From Myoxocephalus aenaeus (taxonomy: Eukaryota > Chordata > Actinopteri > Perciformes > Cottidae), in the NCBI GenBank assembly GCA_038501785.1, contig JBAMJR010000097.1, positions 2,410,501 to 2,474,500 on the forward strand: a stretch of 64,000 nt of DNA, written 5' to 3'. Below the pieces are notes generated by a model, which ran no database searches, was not told the DNA's origin, and worked only from the letters and a program-made list of their open reading frames with translations. Every line of letters begins with the position of its first letter. Position 1 is the stretch's first letter. Below are positions 52,101-63,104 of the stretch, piece after piece. The position numbers were made by a program, and so were the translations under genes.

Positions 52101-55100
52101 AGCATGACAAAATCCCAACATCCCTCAAGATGAAAGGAGCCAAGTCAAACAGGCGGACAGCTGCTTAGAATCTGCCCGCCATAAACATTCCCGTTTGATG
52201 TCCATCATTCCTATTCTTCAGCATTCAGTACCCAAATGTTTTCAGGACAAATACCCAAATTCATCATCTATTCAAAATGGAAAATGAGGGCACATATCAC
52301 ACATGCTTAATTGACTTCAAGTAAACATGAAGAGGAGCAAAACATAACACAACAGGGAGGACAGGGCCGTGGACTTACCAACCAATGCCACATAGGCCCT
52401 CTGGCTGCCGTTTACCACACCTGGCGGAAAGGGGAAGGAGACGGATCTGGAGCTGTTGTATTTCACTGGTGCCATCTCCAGGAACAGACTCTCTGAGAAG
52501 GATTGTTCAACTCCCTCAGGCTACGGGAACATGGAAGTTATTTATAGGATCAATCGCATGCCACGTAGCACGTTGCAATGCTAAATACACATTGTTTTTT
52601 TTTTACTGGGTATTATTATTGGATATTATCAGTGTTTCCATCATACCCCACCTTCACAAGCACTCTCCAAACAAGGCTGTCTGAGGCCTCAGCGGATACG
52701 GCATCCACAGATATTTCCATTTCTCCCAGTTCCACAGGCTTTATAGGGAACAGCGCTGAAGCAGCCACATGACTCCCCATGGTGAGTTTTTGGGCATTTA
52801 CCACCGAGGCATCCCCTTTGTCTGCCAAAACAAACTCAAAGGCCTCACTTTGGGCTAACAGCACTATTACCTGTTGAGAGAGACTTATTTTAAAACAAAG
52901 AATGTAACATCTTCTGTGTGCCATGCATTACAGGGATAAGTGGAAGATACTTATTACCCATCTGTGGAGACATTGGTACAGCTATCTATTTATAAAGCAT
53001 TGACAGGTCTATGTATTGTAATTGTGCTTTTATGTATTTTATTCTATTTATGTCTTTTGTATTATCTGGACCTTGAGTCTGTAATAAAAGTTTGATTGAT
53101 ACTAATACATCACCAGTTAAGGAGTAAAGTAATACTTTCCAGGTCAGATGATTTACCAGTCCTATTTTAGAAAGAATATTCCACAAATGTAGTCCTCCAT
53201 ACCTCTATGTCACGCTCTAAATGGTTGAAGACGTTCACCTCCAGCACAATCTCCTCTCCTCTGATTAGGTATGATGGCACATCCAGAGACAAGGAAAAAT
53301 CTTTGGACACGGTCAGCTGTGAATAAGAGAACATAAACCAATTAAAAAACGACCTTGAACATTGTTAAAGCTGCAATTCCTTGTGGTGCAAATATTTTGT
53401 ATTGTCTGCTTACAAGACAGTATCATATACTGTCTTGTAAGGAAGAGTATCATATACTGTCTTGAGAGTATCATATACTGTCTTATGAAGATAAGGCATC
53501 AAGACAAGGCATCAAGAAGATAAGGCATCAAGACAGGGGGAAAATACTAAACATCTAATCACTCCCAATCTCTCCTTGCCCTTTTCAGTACAAACAAAGA
53601 AGCACAACGTCCTCTTTGCAAAAGGAAACAATTAGATTTGAGAAATATCACTAATATATAGAGGCTGTAGTGAATGTTAAGTTACCTTTTGTGGCACAGG
53701 AGTGAATTTCAGACTCTGGTTCTCTGACATCACCAGTGCAAAAGCTCTCAAAGACGCAATGCCATCTGGCACTGTTATCTCGCCACTGGTCCACGTTTGA
53801 TTACTGATAGAAGAGACAGTCAAAAGCACAACACTGAATGTATTCAGCACATCACTGAACACTTTGAGTCACCAGCATATGTACCTTTCAGCACTCACCT
53901 CACAATAGTGTCGAACCACAGCAAGGATTCAGTGGCATCCATCCAATGCCTCCAGTACTTCTCTACCGTGAGGTCATCTCCATCTTAAAAAGAAAAGGGA
54001 GAAGAGATCCGTATCGGAAGAATGAAGATAAAATTCAGTAGAAATTGTGGGACACAATGCTAAATGGCCACAAGAGGGACTCCAAAAAGGATCACATTGA
54101 CTCAGTGTGCTATTTGTTATCATACCAATTGTAGGTCCATCAGGCTTGTTTTTCTGATACAGTCTGGCATTGGTCAGCATCCTAATATTACATTCCTGTG
54201 GTGCGAAAGATACAAAGAAGATGATAACAATGGTAAATATGTTACAATAGCTGCTAATATTACAGCTAAAAGGAGTTTTTGGAATACAGGCATGAAAAGT
54301 CTGTACTGAGAAGTCCACTCTCAGATCATGCATCATTAGTGTACGATATAGGTCAGGTCTCAGCAGGTGTAAACAGTCTCAACTCTGGAGAAGCCTGCAG
54401 AGATCTTCCAGACACAATACTGTGCTTTGGAGATGGGGAAAGGTCATCTCAAGACAGCCCACTGGGGTGAAGCTTTGTTTCCTCCAACTTGCATCCAGCA
54501 ATAGCCCTCAGGCCCTGGACCCAGCACACTAAAGTTACCAGTTCTTAGAAGCAGCAGAGTCATCTCCGAACAAAGCAGACAGATGGGTTACACCCAAACA
54601 AACTGGTTTAGTGGTCGCACAGTATCCAACTGGGAAAAGTGTGAAGTGTTTACAACAGAACAAGGGGACTGGGGAAGACGGGGGCTTTGCAATGAAACTG
54701 TGAAATCAGAAATTAAGCAAATCTAACAGTAGCCAAACAAGTGACGTTTCAGAGATGCTATTTTGCTCTTTTGTCTAAAGATATAAACTTCTCATCCTTT
54801 AGGCCTCGGCAAAACAAAAACGGGTTGTCACACCTGCTCCACTTTTAAGTCGAGGTCAGCCTGCGGAGCGTCGTCATGCGCCCCCACTACCACGATTCCC
54901 AACTGGGATCTCGGCTCCAGCCCTGTCACGGTGAGCGATACCCGCTCACCTGGCTGAGCTTTGTCCGTGCACCAGCTTGGAGAGCCCTGAGGAACGCAAA
55001 CACACAGAGTATCACACACACACACACACGTCCAGGAGAATCGTGCAACTATTAGAAAAATACGACAAAATTAAAGTACATAGTTGTGTTGGTTGATGGG

Positions 55101-58100
55101 TATGTGCGCTGTGTCCATGGTGACCTCTCCGTCAGAGAGGATGCAGTAGACAGTGACGCAGGCCTCAGGGGACCAGGACACTGTTGGTGTGAGAGAAAAA
55201 GAGGAGGAAGTCTTTGTCCCGGCGGCCACCACTTGACCTCTAGAGCTCACCTGGAAGTACAACCAGAAAAAGTATTTGTTCTTTGAGCGAACCACACACT
55301 TTTTCCAATATTTCATTAAGCACAGGGAAGTCCATACATCCCTGCAATGATCTCTAGATTTGCATTCTTTGTAGCATACAGTAGTTTAGCAAAGTGATAC
55401 CTAATGAAAACATCATCTCGAAACATGGGAAAATACTGCTGGCTTCAGAGTGATTGATGTACTGGTCGGAGTGTCTAAAAACCAAATTAAAATCTTCTGC
55501 TCTAGTGAAGATAATAACATATATTGTGCGATTACATGGTCACAGTAGGATATTGTGGCTTGGATTGATAGAAGAGAGGAAGTAGTGAGAAGCGACCTGT
55601 ATCTGTAAAATTCTACTGGTTGCCCACAAAACAGCAATAACTAAATACAAAAATAAATATAAAATGGGTGGAGCTAGTAAGGGACAGTATGGGATGGAAC
55701 ATCTTTTCTTCAAGGAATAAGACCTTTCCCATAAAGTTGTAGAAATGGATCACCTTCACTGCAAACAATGAGGACAGGACACTATCATATCTGTATAGAT
55801 TGAAGGTTTGTTTTCTGCTTTTCTCTTGCAAAACAATATACTCAAATGGTTCCAAATAAAACGATTACATCAACCTCAAAAGAACTTATATTAAAAACGT
55901 ATTACCCCTTATCCATTAACCAAACACTTGAGATAAATGTGATCACACTCATTTGCCTTCTACAAGTTTAACAGCACTGTGTCTTTAAGGTTCCTCGTGT
56001 AGACATGCAATATGTCTTTATATTTATCTGACCAAACATACCACAAAGTGCAGCTTAGTTGGTTGAAAGGTGCTCTTCACGTCGATCTGAAGAGGCATTC
56101 CAATCTGAAAGTTAAACATGTTGTGTGGATCATGTCTTGGTTGCATAATTAACATCCTCTACCGTCTGCATGCTTGCTGAATTATTTATTTGTCGACGTA
56201 CTGCAATGGTGCTTAATGTATATGTTTAAAGTTACCTGTGCAGGTAAGGTGTCGTTTGGGGAGATCTGAATGTAGGAGCCACTCGGAGAGGAGTGGTTGT
56301 TGTAGACAGTCAGAGTCTCCTCACTGGATTGAAATGTTGCCTGAATGTAAACACACAGAAAATATGAACATAAATAATCATTTGAACCTCATAAAACATA
56401 TTATCAATGCGTGTTGCTGATGTTTGTTTCTCAAAACTTAAGAAAGTAAATAGTTTCATCATCCGAGAATGTTTGGATACACTCTGTTGTAACACTTCTA
56501 CCTTGAAACTACTCATATTACATACAACGAAACTGCTTCTCCCCGAGGACCAATATTCCACGTGCTGTTAATCAAAAATACTCACCCGAATAAAAAGCCT
56601 CCAGACTTTCTCCTGTAACTTGAACTGAACGTGGATATTCCCGTCCTCCGGCACTGGAAGTGTCAGAGTTGTAGGTTCAGTATCACTCGTGGATGTTCTC
56701 TGAGTGACTTCAATCAAAGCAGAGTGAGTCAGATCCTGTGCGCTGAGTGCCTCTCTGTCATATCTAGAGATCCTTAGCTGCGGAGTAGATGCAGAGAAGG
56801 AAATGAAATTGGAACATCAGTTTAAATATAGATGTTGAATAAACAGAATAATAATTCACTCACTTTTGTAGTGAAGAGTAAAGACGGCGTCAGTGTGGGT
56901 GGTGAATCATGGAACGCCAGCTGGAACGTGTTCCTCGTGCGCTGGACTTCAACGGTTTGGTTCACCTTAAATCCTTGGGTGACAAGAGATGAACAGAATG
57001 GTTTGAAGGGGCAACTGGGACGCTTCACCCGACATAGTTTCAAAATATATCTCACTTTTGGAGTTGTCAGTGACACAGACAGCAACATGTACACCGTTGC
57101 TATTTCCTTCAAGCAGAGCGTTGCTGAAGGAAAACTGTGTTGACCCATAGATCTGAAAAGCAACGGTCAACAGTCAGCCAACGGCGTGTTTTTTTATGTT
57201 TATGTATGTGTGCACGGTACTCACTGTAAACTATCTTTCACAAATGAGCTACATTAAAAACCTCACCGATTTAGTTTGTGTAAGCGTGACCTGAGATGCA
57301 GTGTCAGGCACAACAGGCGCCAGAGTGACTGAGACAGTTAGTGTTCCGTGCACAGGTTGTCCACTGGGGTACCTAGAGGGGGAAACATAAATAAAGTACT
57401 GCATCAGATGAGTAAATGTCAAATGATGTATTTGCATGAGTTATTTTAACTCACAGTGCTCTCACTGATCCTGATATGTCATCTCCAACGAGGACCTGTG
57501 AAGGCGTCTTGAGCAGCACTTCAAAGTGAGGATGCTCTGCAACAGCAGACAGGAAAAGTATGTGAATGGCAGGAAGTAAGTTTCCTTCCAAACAAGACTC
57601 AGAGTATAGCAAGGGTCTGCAACAAGTAACTTGCGAGCTAACATAAATTCGATGGCACTTTGTAAACCCGTTTGGAATTTCTATTCCATCAAAGTCCACT
57701 GCAACCTTTCACTTGACTTTCTGGCTCGTTGCATTCCACAAACAGAGGAAAGGGGAGCTGAAAACAACGCTTAAAAAGACAACAGTCTCTGCAGCAGAGG
57801 CTTCATTTTGTGGCGCGCATCCTAACAAAATACAAAATGACCTTTGTCCATGGCGGGATTGTATAGAGGTGATGACGGCAGAGGCTGAAACTTTATCAAA
57901 AGGGGCGGCTGTGACTCATGGGCAGAGTGGCCGTCCTGCGACTGCAAGGTTCACGGTTCGATCCCTGGTCGTCTCCCCATAGTTCGCATGTCGAATCCAT
58001 GAGCACTAAGGATGGGTTAAATTCAGAGACCAATTTCCCCAAGGTGATTAATAAAGGATACTTTCTAAAAAGGAAGACAGATAATTACTAACTCACTTAA

Positions 58101-59450
58101 AGGATTTTTTTGGGGGCATTGTTCCTGAACCGATGTGAGGGTCAAAGGTCAGAGGATGACGTATGTGTACAGATTGTAAAGCCCTCTGAGGCAAATTTTC
58201 TGATTTTGGGCTTGACAAAATAAATTGAATTGGTTTGGCAAAAAAAAAAAAAAACTGATCTATTACCATAATGCTCCACAGTAAAGGCTCTCGCATCAGT
58301 GACGCCCTGTAGGGAAGAGGATGGGAGATGGAATGGAAAGACGCTGTTGTTATTCAACTCAATGAGCAGCGTTTTAGACAGCACGCTGCACAAAACTCAG
58401 TTATTTATTTCAACCCTACATTCATTGTGGTTGTGATCATCCACTGTCCAAGAGGATTTGGGAGGGTCTGGGATAGCCTGAATTCCCACAACACAATCCC
58501 CAGGTTCCCCGTGGATTCCCACCTGTCGACAACGTTCCCTCTGGGATCCTGCGCATGACAAAAGAATGCCAGTCAAACCTCCCACCACCACACAACACCC
58601 GGCTACAAACCCATTCAACGCCTCTGGCTTTGTTCTGTCACACAGAAGACAGAGGCCTACCTGTACCGAGATATCCACTCTGCCTTTGTACGGACGGTTA
58701 TCCAACTGTACAGACACAACTCTGACTTTGACGGCGTCGCCTGGTTGGTAGCGTGATCGGTCCGTTTGAATGAAGGTGGAGACGTTCCTGGGGCTGAAGC
58801 GGAGGGTGGTGGTGTTGGTGAAGATGAGATGGTTCTCTCTGTAGCCCCTCACCGTCAAGTTTACGGGGGAATCCACAGTTGTAGTTCCAAGAATCTGGAG
58901 CGATTGGAGAAGATTTTTTAGACGCATAACGTGATATCAGGCCAAACAAGTATTATTCTCTCATTGGTAAGAAATAAACAATTCATACTCACAGGAGGGA
59001 GCGTGAGAACGCTGGTCAAACCTGAAAAACAGAATGGATACTTTAGCCATCTAAAAAGTAAAAATGTTGCCAATGAACCCAAAACGTCTCAGTCACTGGG
59101 ATGTTATCACCTCCTTGGAAGGCCTCCGTTTGGTAAACTTTGGTGTTGCCATGTGCCATCTCAGCAGTCACCCTGCCAGGGAAGTCAGCAAGGACGGTGA
59201 TCGCCAGCGAAGTGGGTGTCCCAGCATGCACCACCTCTGGACTTGAGATCAGAAACAATGTCCTAGTAGGAAGAAATGGAAGAAAGGCTCGTTATAGATT
59301 GGTGAAATAAATTGGAGCATGATATATAAACAAAAAAACCTGCATTAGGACTGCATCAACAGACCACGTTTCTTACCTGGATGAGTCCTGGGTCGAACCA
59401 GGCACGACCAAAACTCCTGCACACACAACCAGAGCCCAAATCCCATCCAT
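45898..59450 (-). CDS. cd109: CD109-type GPI-anchored thioester protein, complete, 32 exons
   Basis: Exons read 5' to 3' on the minus strand: 59377-59450, 59111-59262, 58993-59021, 58661-58894, 58420-58548, 58267-58306, 57455-57536, 57267-57372, 57056-57152, 56864-56973, 56586-56777, 56236-56340, 56042-56104, 55080-55250, 54834-54986, 54126-54195, 53899-53983, 53686-53803, 53203-53316, 52652-52870, 52379-52520, 51594-51767, 51354-51435, 50087-50318, 49509-49683, 48659-48849, 48383-48538, 48174-48239, 47333-47472, 47023-47167, 46236-46338, 45898-46100. All junctions are GT-AG and phase-consistent. They sum to 4152 nt, or 1383 residues plus TAA (human CD109 is about 1445). The order of family landmarks matches CD109: an IQTD-containing second macroglobulin domain (about residue 126), SRGQ-VAAGT (about 474), GEITVPDG (about 638), RGEE-VLEV, GCGEQNM (848-854), GDGSFSAFG (about 898), the alpha-alpha barrel with YGTTQDTVVALQAL, and a receptor-binding domain ending in VYDYYEP. 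CD109 proteins are GPI-anchored surface proteins; mammalian CD109 is a TGF-beta co-receptor that dampens signalling. The ATG at 59448-59450 has A at -3 and G at +4. Exon 14 uses a non-consensus GTACTT donor, so that edge is the least certain. A CD109-like paralogue rather than the strict orthologue is possible. Confidence 0.92.
46545..46935. repeat. Dispersed fish repeat in CD109-type intron 30
   Basis: It starts ACCATAGACTGTATATAAGA and contains AGTCACTGTGACATCACC, AAAAGAAGACTAGCAATTGA and GACCATAAAGTCATGTTTAT. I recognise this arrangement from common teleost interspersed repeats but cannot name the family. Confidence 0.5.
50390..50936. mobile_element. Tc1/mariner-like non-autonomous element in CD109-type intron 23
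   Basis: The inverted ends are CACTACCGTTCAAAAGTTTG at the left and its imperfect complement at the right (CAAACATTTGAACGATAGTG). TA occurs on both sides (50388-50389 and 50937-50938), as for Tc1/mariner insertions. The 547-bp interior is non-coding. Confidence 0.85.
50939..51298. mobile_element. Second Tc1/mariner-like MITE, sharing a TA with the previous one
   Basis: The inverted repeats are roughly 100 bp long. They begin CAGTCAGGTCCATAAATATT at the left and end with the complementary ATATTTATGGCCCTGACTG at the right. They also include the mirrored AACAATGGAGTTGAAATGAA. TA lies at 50937-50938 and 51299-51300. The left TA is also the right TA of the element at 50390-50936. Confidence 0.87.
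51697..51711 (-). other. Thioester motif Gly-Cys-Gly-Glu-Gln
   Basis: Codons GGT TGT GGG GAG CAG read on the minus strand inside the exon 51594-51767. They encode the GCGEQ core that forms the internal Cys-Gln thioester in C3, C4, A2M and CD109. The cysteine is residue 849 and the glutamine 852 of the assembled protein. The flanking residues (KPL before, NMIHFAP after) match the family. Thioester formation is inferred from the intact motif. Confidence 0.95.
53410..53535. repeat. Palindrome and degenerate tandem repeats in CD109-type intron 18
   Basis: A perfect inverted repeat with 14-bp arms (TTACAAGACAGTAT / ATACTGTCTTGTAA) and a 3-base loop sits at 53410-53440. The core GTATCATATACTGTCTT then recurs twice up to about 53490. 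It is followed by two or three copies of AAGGCATCAAGA to 53535. Confidence 0.85.
57903..58062 (+). mobile_element. tRNA-derived SINE in CD109-type intron 6
   Basis: The head resembles a tRNA with an A-box-like TGACTCATGGGCAGAG and a canonical B box GGTTCGATCCC. A tail follows with CACTAAGGATGGGTTAAATT and CAATTTCCCC, ending in TTAATAAAGG. It is inserted opposite to the direction of transcription of the host gene. It is not a functional tRNA gene because the acceptor stem and 3' half are missing. Confidence 0.75.
58090..58255 (+). repeat. Retroelement 3' end (LINE-type) in CD109-type intron 6
   Basis: It contains CCGATGTGAGGGTCAAAGG, TGTGTACAGATTGTAAAGCC, CTCTGAGGCAAATTTT, TTGGGCTTGAC and AATAAATTGAATTG, and ends in a run of 14 A. 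The same box order occurs at 39240-39438 and, inverted, at 12510-12592, so this is a dispersed family. A poly-A/ATTGA tail points to a non-LTR retroelement. Confidence 0.7.
59377..59450 (-). other. Exon 1 of CD109-type gene: signal peptide
   Basis: The first 24 codons start Met-Asp-Gly-Ile-Trp and run through a hydrophobic stretch (ALVVCAGVLVVPG, residues 6-18) to small and polar residues (STQDSS). This is the shape of a cleavable secretory signal peptide, with cleavage likely near residues 19-22. The next exon begins with TLFLISSPEVVHAGT, which fits the first macroglobulin domain. No upstream in-frame Met with a better context was seen, and no TATA box is obvious in the preceding GC-rich stretch up to about 59570. 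Confidence 0.8.
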
Positions 59451-60084
59451 GCTTCTGGTCCGTGGCTTTCCACACGTTCACCGCCTGGTTCAGACGCCAA
59501 GCTGACAGCGACCGCTTCGTGAAGCGACCCGGACCTACGCTTTACGAAACCCCTCCTCCTGTCTGTCCGCTAGTACCCCGTGGGGCCACACTCACACACA
59601 CACACCAGGATGCATACACATATTATCACACATATATTCTTTGTCACACACAAAAGGAGGAGTGCACACACTCTAAACGCCCTTTGCCCAGGGGGATGCG
59701 TCTCATCTGTCTTTTTTAGGGTTTGACAATCCCCGGCCTGTCCAAAGCACAGAGAGAGACGTTCGTGTGCATCCATAATGAGAAGGAAGAACGTCTTGGA
59801 TGTCAGAAACACAACCCGGCATGTACTGTGTGACCCAAAACCACCTGAGAGTATTATTCTTCACGTGTTATGTGAAAACTAAGACGCTGCTATTTGAATC
59901 TGTACTGCTTTTGTAAACAATTTAATACTTTATAAAGCGTCCTCGGAGAACAAATCAATAGAATTGCGGTTCAGGGGCAGTATGTGGTAAACACGTTTGC
60001 CATTTTAATTACTTTATGATAACAGAACAGCGGGGTGTTATTGAGTTTTTGTGATGGGAGAAAATTGTGATAACTCACGCATAC

Positions 60085-60325
60085 TTAAACACTCGTCACT
60101 TTAACGTACATTCACATTAACGTATCTGTTGACTGAGCACTTGCTTATCTTACACATATTTTAATACCAATTGCACGGTTGTTTTCGTTGATTGTTGTTT
60201 GTCTCGTCTTACGTCCCATGTCCATGTCCAATGTATGTATGCACCTTCCGCCTCAAAAGATTCCTCGTTTGTGTGAAAACATTCCTGGCAAATAAACGGT
60301 TTCTGATCTGATTCTGATTTCTGAA
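60085..60325 (+). repeat. LINE-type 3' end with (GATTCT)n tail, copy 2
   Basis: The boxes are the same as at 100-356: CACTTTAACGTACATTCACA, TGTTTGTCTCGTCTTACGTC, GCACCTTCCGCCTC, CATTCCTGGCAAATAAACGG, TTCTGATCTGATTCTGATT. It lies between the CD109-type gene start and the cytospin-like stop. Confidence 0.72.
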
Positions 60326-61595
60326 AATACGGTTCATTTTAACCTGAAAAAGGGACGTCATATATTGTATCCTTGTTGTTTTTTTGCACTGCTAAACAAG
60401 TGTGACACAGAAATAGATGTTCCACCAAAAGTTTGGGTAAAAATAGCAGCAGGGAGAGGATGAGCTGACATCGTGGGGTCATGTTATAACCTCGAAGCAG
60501 TAATTAAAATGTTCACCAAGGACATGGCCACAATGAAAGCCTGCATCAACTCTTCTTCACCAGCAGGAGGTAGTAAAGTCAAAGCCAACTCCTCACTTTG
60601 AAGCTGCTCTAACTCGAATGAGAACCTTCATGAACCTGGAAGAAATGGGAACATTTTACTATGCTCAGTCTTTTTATTCTAGGAAGTGTTTAATATACTC
60701 ACATGTATTCTTTGGAAGTCACTGGGTTACACAACACCCACACAGTATAATTTGCTTCATATTAACATTTTATTTCTTTGGTATTATTCTTCTCACACTA
60801 GTTAAATATAAAACATGTTTTACAATGGTGGTACTTTGGCAACAAACTCCGCTTTACACCTGCTGAAACTTGCTAGTCAGTTTCTCAGCAGCGGTGCGGC
60901 GCGAGGATCCGTCTGTGAGGATGCAGGTGTGACGTGAGTGGATGCACAAGCCTGTGTAGGCTTGTGTTTGCTCTCATGTCACTCCTGTAATGCACATCCC
61001 CGAGCACCCAGACAGCATTGGTACACTTTTGTTAACATGGAGGCACTTTTCAGATTTTGCTCATTGCCATTCAGTCACTGCAGTTACTGTGAGAAAACAC
61101 ACTGTTTTTCAAAACAGAAATTTGACCTTGACAAATCTTCTGACTGGTCTGCAGTCTTCCTACTCAATACCTACCGAGCCTGTAGAAGACTCCAGTGGTT
61201 ATGTAACATCTGTACTGTACATTATTACATTCATACACCAACAAGGTGTTGACAAAAGTGCATATTTACAGAGAGCTAAAAAGGTCCAGGAAGAAGTAGA
61301 ATCTTTGCAGAGCATCACAGACAAGCTTAAAAAGGCAAAACACATTGGCAGATAAATCATTGACCAGTTTAAGGACTGCTTACAGACTCGATAAAGGACA
61401 TGATGTTATACAGTACTTTTGGCCAGTGGCGTACCAGTGTGGCGACATTTACAGCAACTCGGCCTATACATACACCTTCCTCATAAGGATGCCATAGAAA
61501 AAGATCCACATATTCTTAATGTCTATGGTGATCAAAGAATGATGGTTTTAAAAAGCTACAGTATGTAAAATCGGTATTAATAAAAAAAAAGGTGT

Positions 61596-61601
61596 TTTAT
61601 T
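61596..61601 (-). promoter_or_regulatory. Candidate polyadenylation signal (AATAAA) of cytospin-like gene
   Basis: AATAAA on the minus strand about 435 nt beyond the stop codon at 62036. It is a plausible 3' end for the cytospin-like transcript. The position is inferred from the hexamer only. Confidence 0.25.
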
Positions 61602-62035
61602 AATCCTTCCCTTCCTTCTCAGTTGGTCTGATAATATATCTACTTTTACTGTGTCTGAATTCTTCACTACATACTGATATACAAGTCAAATGGCAGCTGA
61701 TTAAATGTATATAAAAAAATATGAATTAATAGGACAATGGCAACAAACCACTTTGCGCCTCGCCACTTCTGGTCAGAGGACATTTTCCGAAGTGTATGAC
61801 AAGCAGAGGGAACTTTAATCCACAGGAGCAAATTTTAAAGACTCTTTGTTTTAACATGAAGTCTTCACCAGGAAATTGTATCTTAAACAGAAGTTAATCC
61901 AGTTTCCGGACACACAAGAAAAGGTATATTATAGTATTCTGGGAACCATCACCACTAATACCGTTTCCGTCGGAGAGTCCTTACGGATCCCCTATGTCTG
62001 GATCAGTATATGATGAGTCCGTATACCTGCAGCAG

Positions 62036-63104
62036 TCACATCTCAAAGTGACGGTAGATGCTCTCCACGTAGCTCAGGACCCTTTGCCAATCAGGACCTC
62101 CTGCCCTCAGCATCTCCTCTACCGTCTATGGAGCAAAGATTTAAAATACGTTCGTGAGCTCAAAATCAACCTTGCATCTGCCATAGAAGCGTCAGATGAG
62201 GCTTTACTGTAAAATGTTTGGGTTCAATTAGAAAAGACACCAAGGCATACCAGGGTTTGTGCAATCCCAACAGTCTCTCCTGTTTTGAACGCCAGGCTGA
62301 GATTCTCCCTCTACAAAGCAAAGAACGAATCGATAAGCTGAACACCATAAATCACTTGGCCATTCCTGTCCATTAAACAAGCGCCAGGAACGGGTCCTAC
62401 CTTGTTCTCTGGAGTGAGAGTGGTGTAAGGGATGTGTGAGGGGAGGTAGGTGTGATACACGGCACAGAAGGCGAGCCCGTCGGCCCAGCTGCTGCTGAAG
62501 TTGGTGATGTCGATATTCTGCAGGGAGGGGAAAAGACAGAAAAGATTACTGTAACACAAGAGAACGAATGGGTTGGTACGTTTTGTCCACATTTCTTTCC
62601 ACTCTTGTTGCTGTGAAAAAGATACAAACTTGAAAACGTAAATCATGTCTGGGGTCACCTTGTAGCCTTGTGTTCGGCTCTGACACCAACGGAGCAGAGA
62701 GTTTCTCTTTGAGCCTCCGTGGCGACGCAGCAGCAGGTTGAAACCATCCTGGGACCTGACAACAACAAGATTAAAAGGATGAGGAGCTTTTTGGTTTGAA
62801 CACTGCAGGAGCTGTTGTCAGTCAATTCTAAAAAAATAATCATGTCACATAGTGGACTCTGTTATCGACAGGAAAACCTAATTAACACATTGATTCCAAG
62901 CACGAGACGTGTTCTGGCCCAAATATCGAGCTCTATGAGTTTCACCAGACAAATGCACTTGGGTTGAAACGAGTAATTAGACTCACACAGGATGCAGCAA
63001 TTGGGCTGCTCCCTTGTGTGCGAGTGTATGTGTGAAGACTCACCTGGTGGGAGGCAGCTCAGTGAGGGTAGAGTTGTACTTGTTCAGAGACTCCTCACGT
63101 TTCC
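62036..63104 (-). CDS. Cytospin (SPECC1/SPECC1L)-family protein, C-terminal part with calponin-homology domain; 5' part outside window
   Basis: Five co-linear minus-strand exons: 63044-63104, 62659-62755, 62401-62517, 62251-62310 and 62036-62125 (TGA at 62036-62038), all GT-AG and in phase. The encoded tail contains HGGSKRNSLLRWCQ, then NIDITNFSSSWADGLAFCAV, HTYLPSHIPY, LSLAFKTGETVGI and PDWQRVLSYVESIYRHFEM. This is a full calponin-homology domain of the kind that ends cytospin-A/B, with the hallmark DITNFSSSW-DGLAFCA segment. Cytospins are coiled-coil proteins that link actin and microtubules. Smoothelin has a related CH domain, but the GGSKRN start and the position at the extreme C-terminus favour cytospin. 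The segment before the domain is Ser/Thr/Leu-rich (YNSTLTELPPTR). Which paralogue (specc1, specc1la or specc1lb) cannot be decided here. The transcript continues leftward in sense from beyond 64000. Confidence 0.88.

Larger units (their letters stand above)
59451..62035. other. Intergenic between cytospin-like stop and CD109-type start
   Basis: It holds the 5' flank of the CD109-type gene, short CA-rich stretches near 59595-59625, LINE-type repeat copy 2 (60085-60325) and the presumed 3' UTR of the cytospin-like gene. No TATA box was seen next to the CD109-type start. Confidence 0.55.

Noticed and set aside
57920..57975. tRNA gene
   Set aside because: The A-box and B-box-like words belong to a SINE head; there is no complete cloverleaf.
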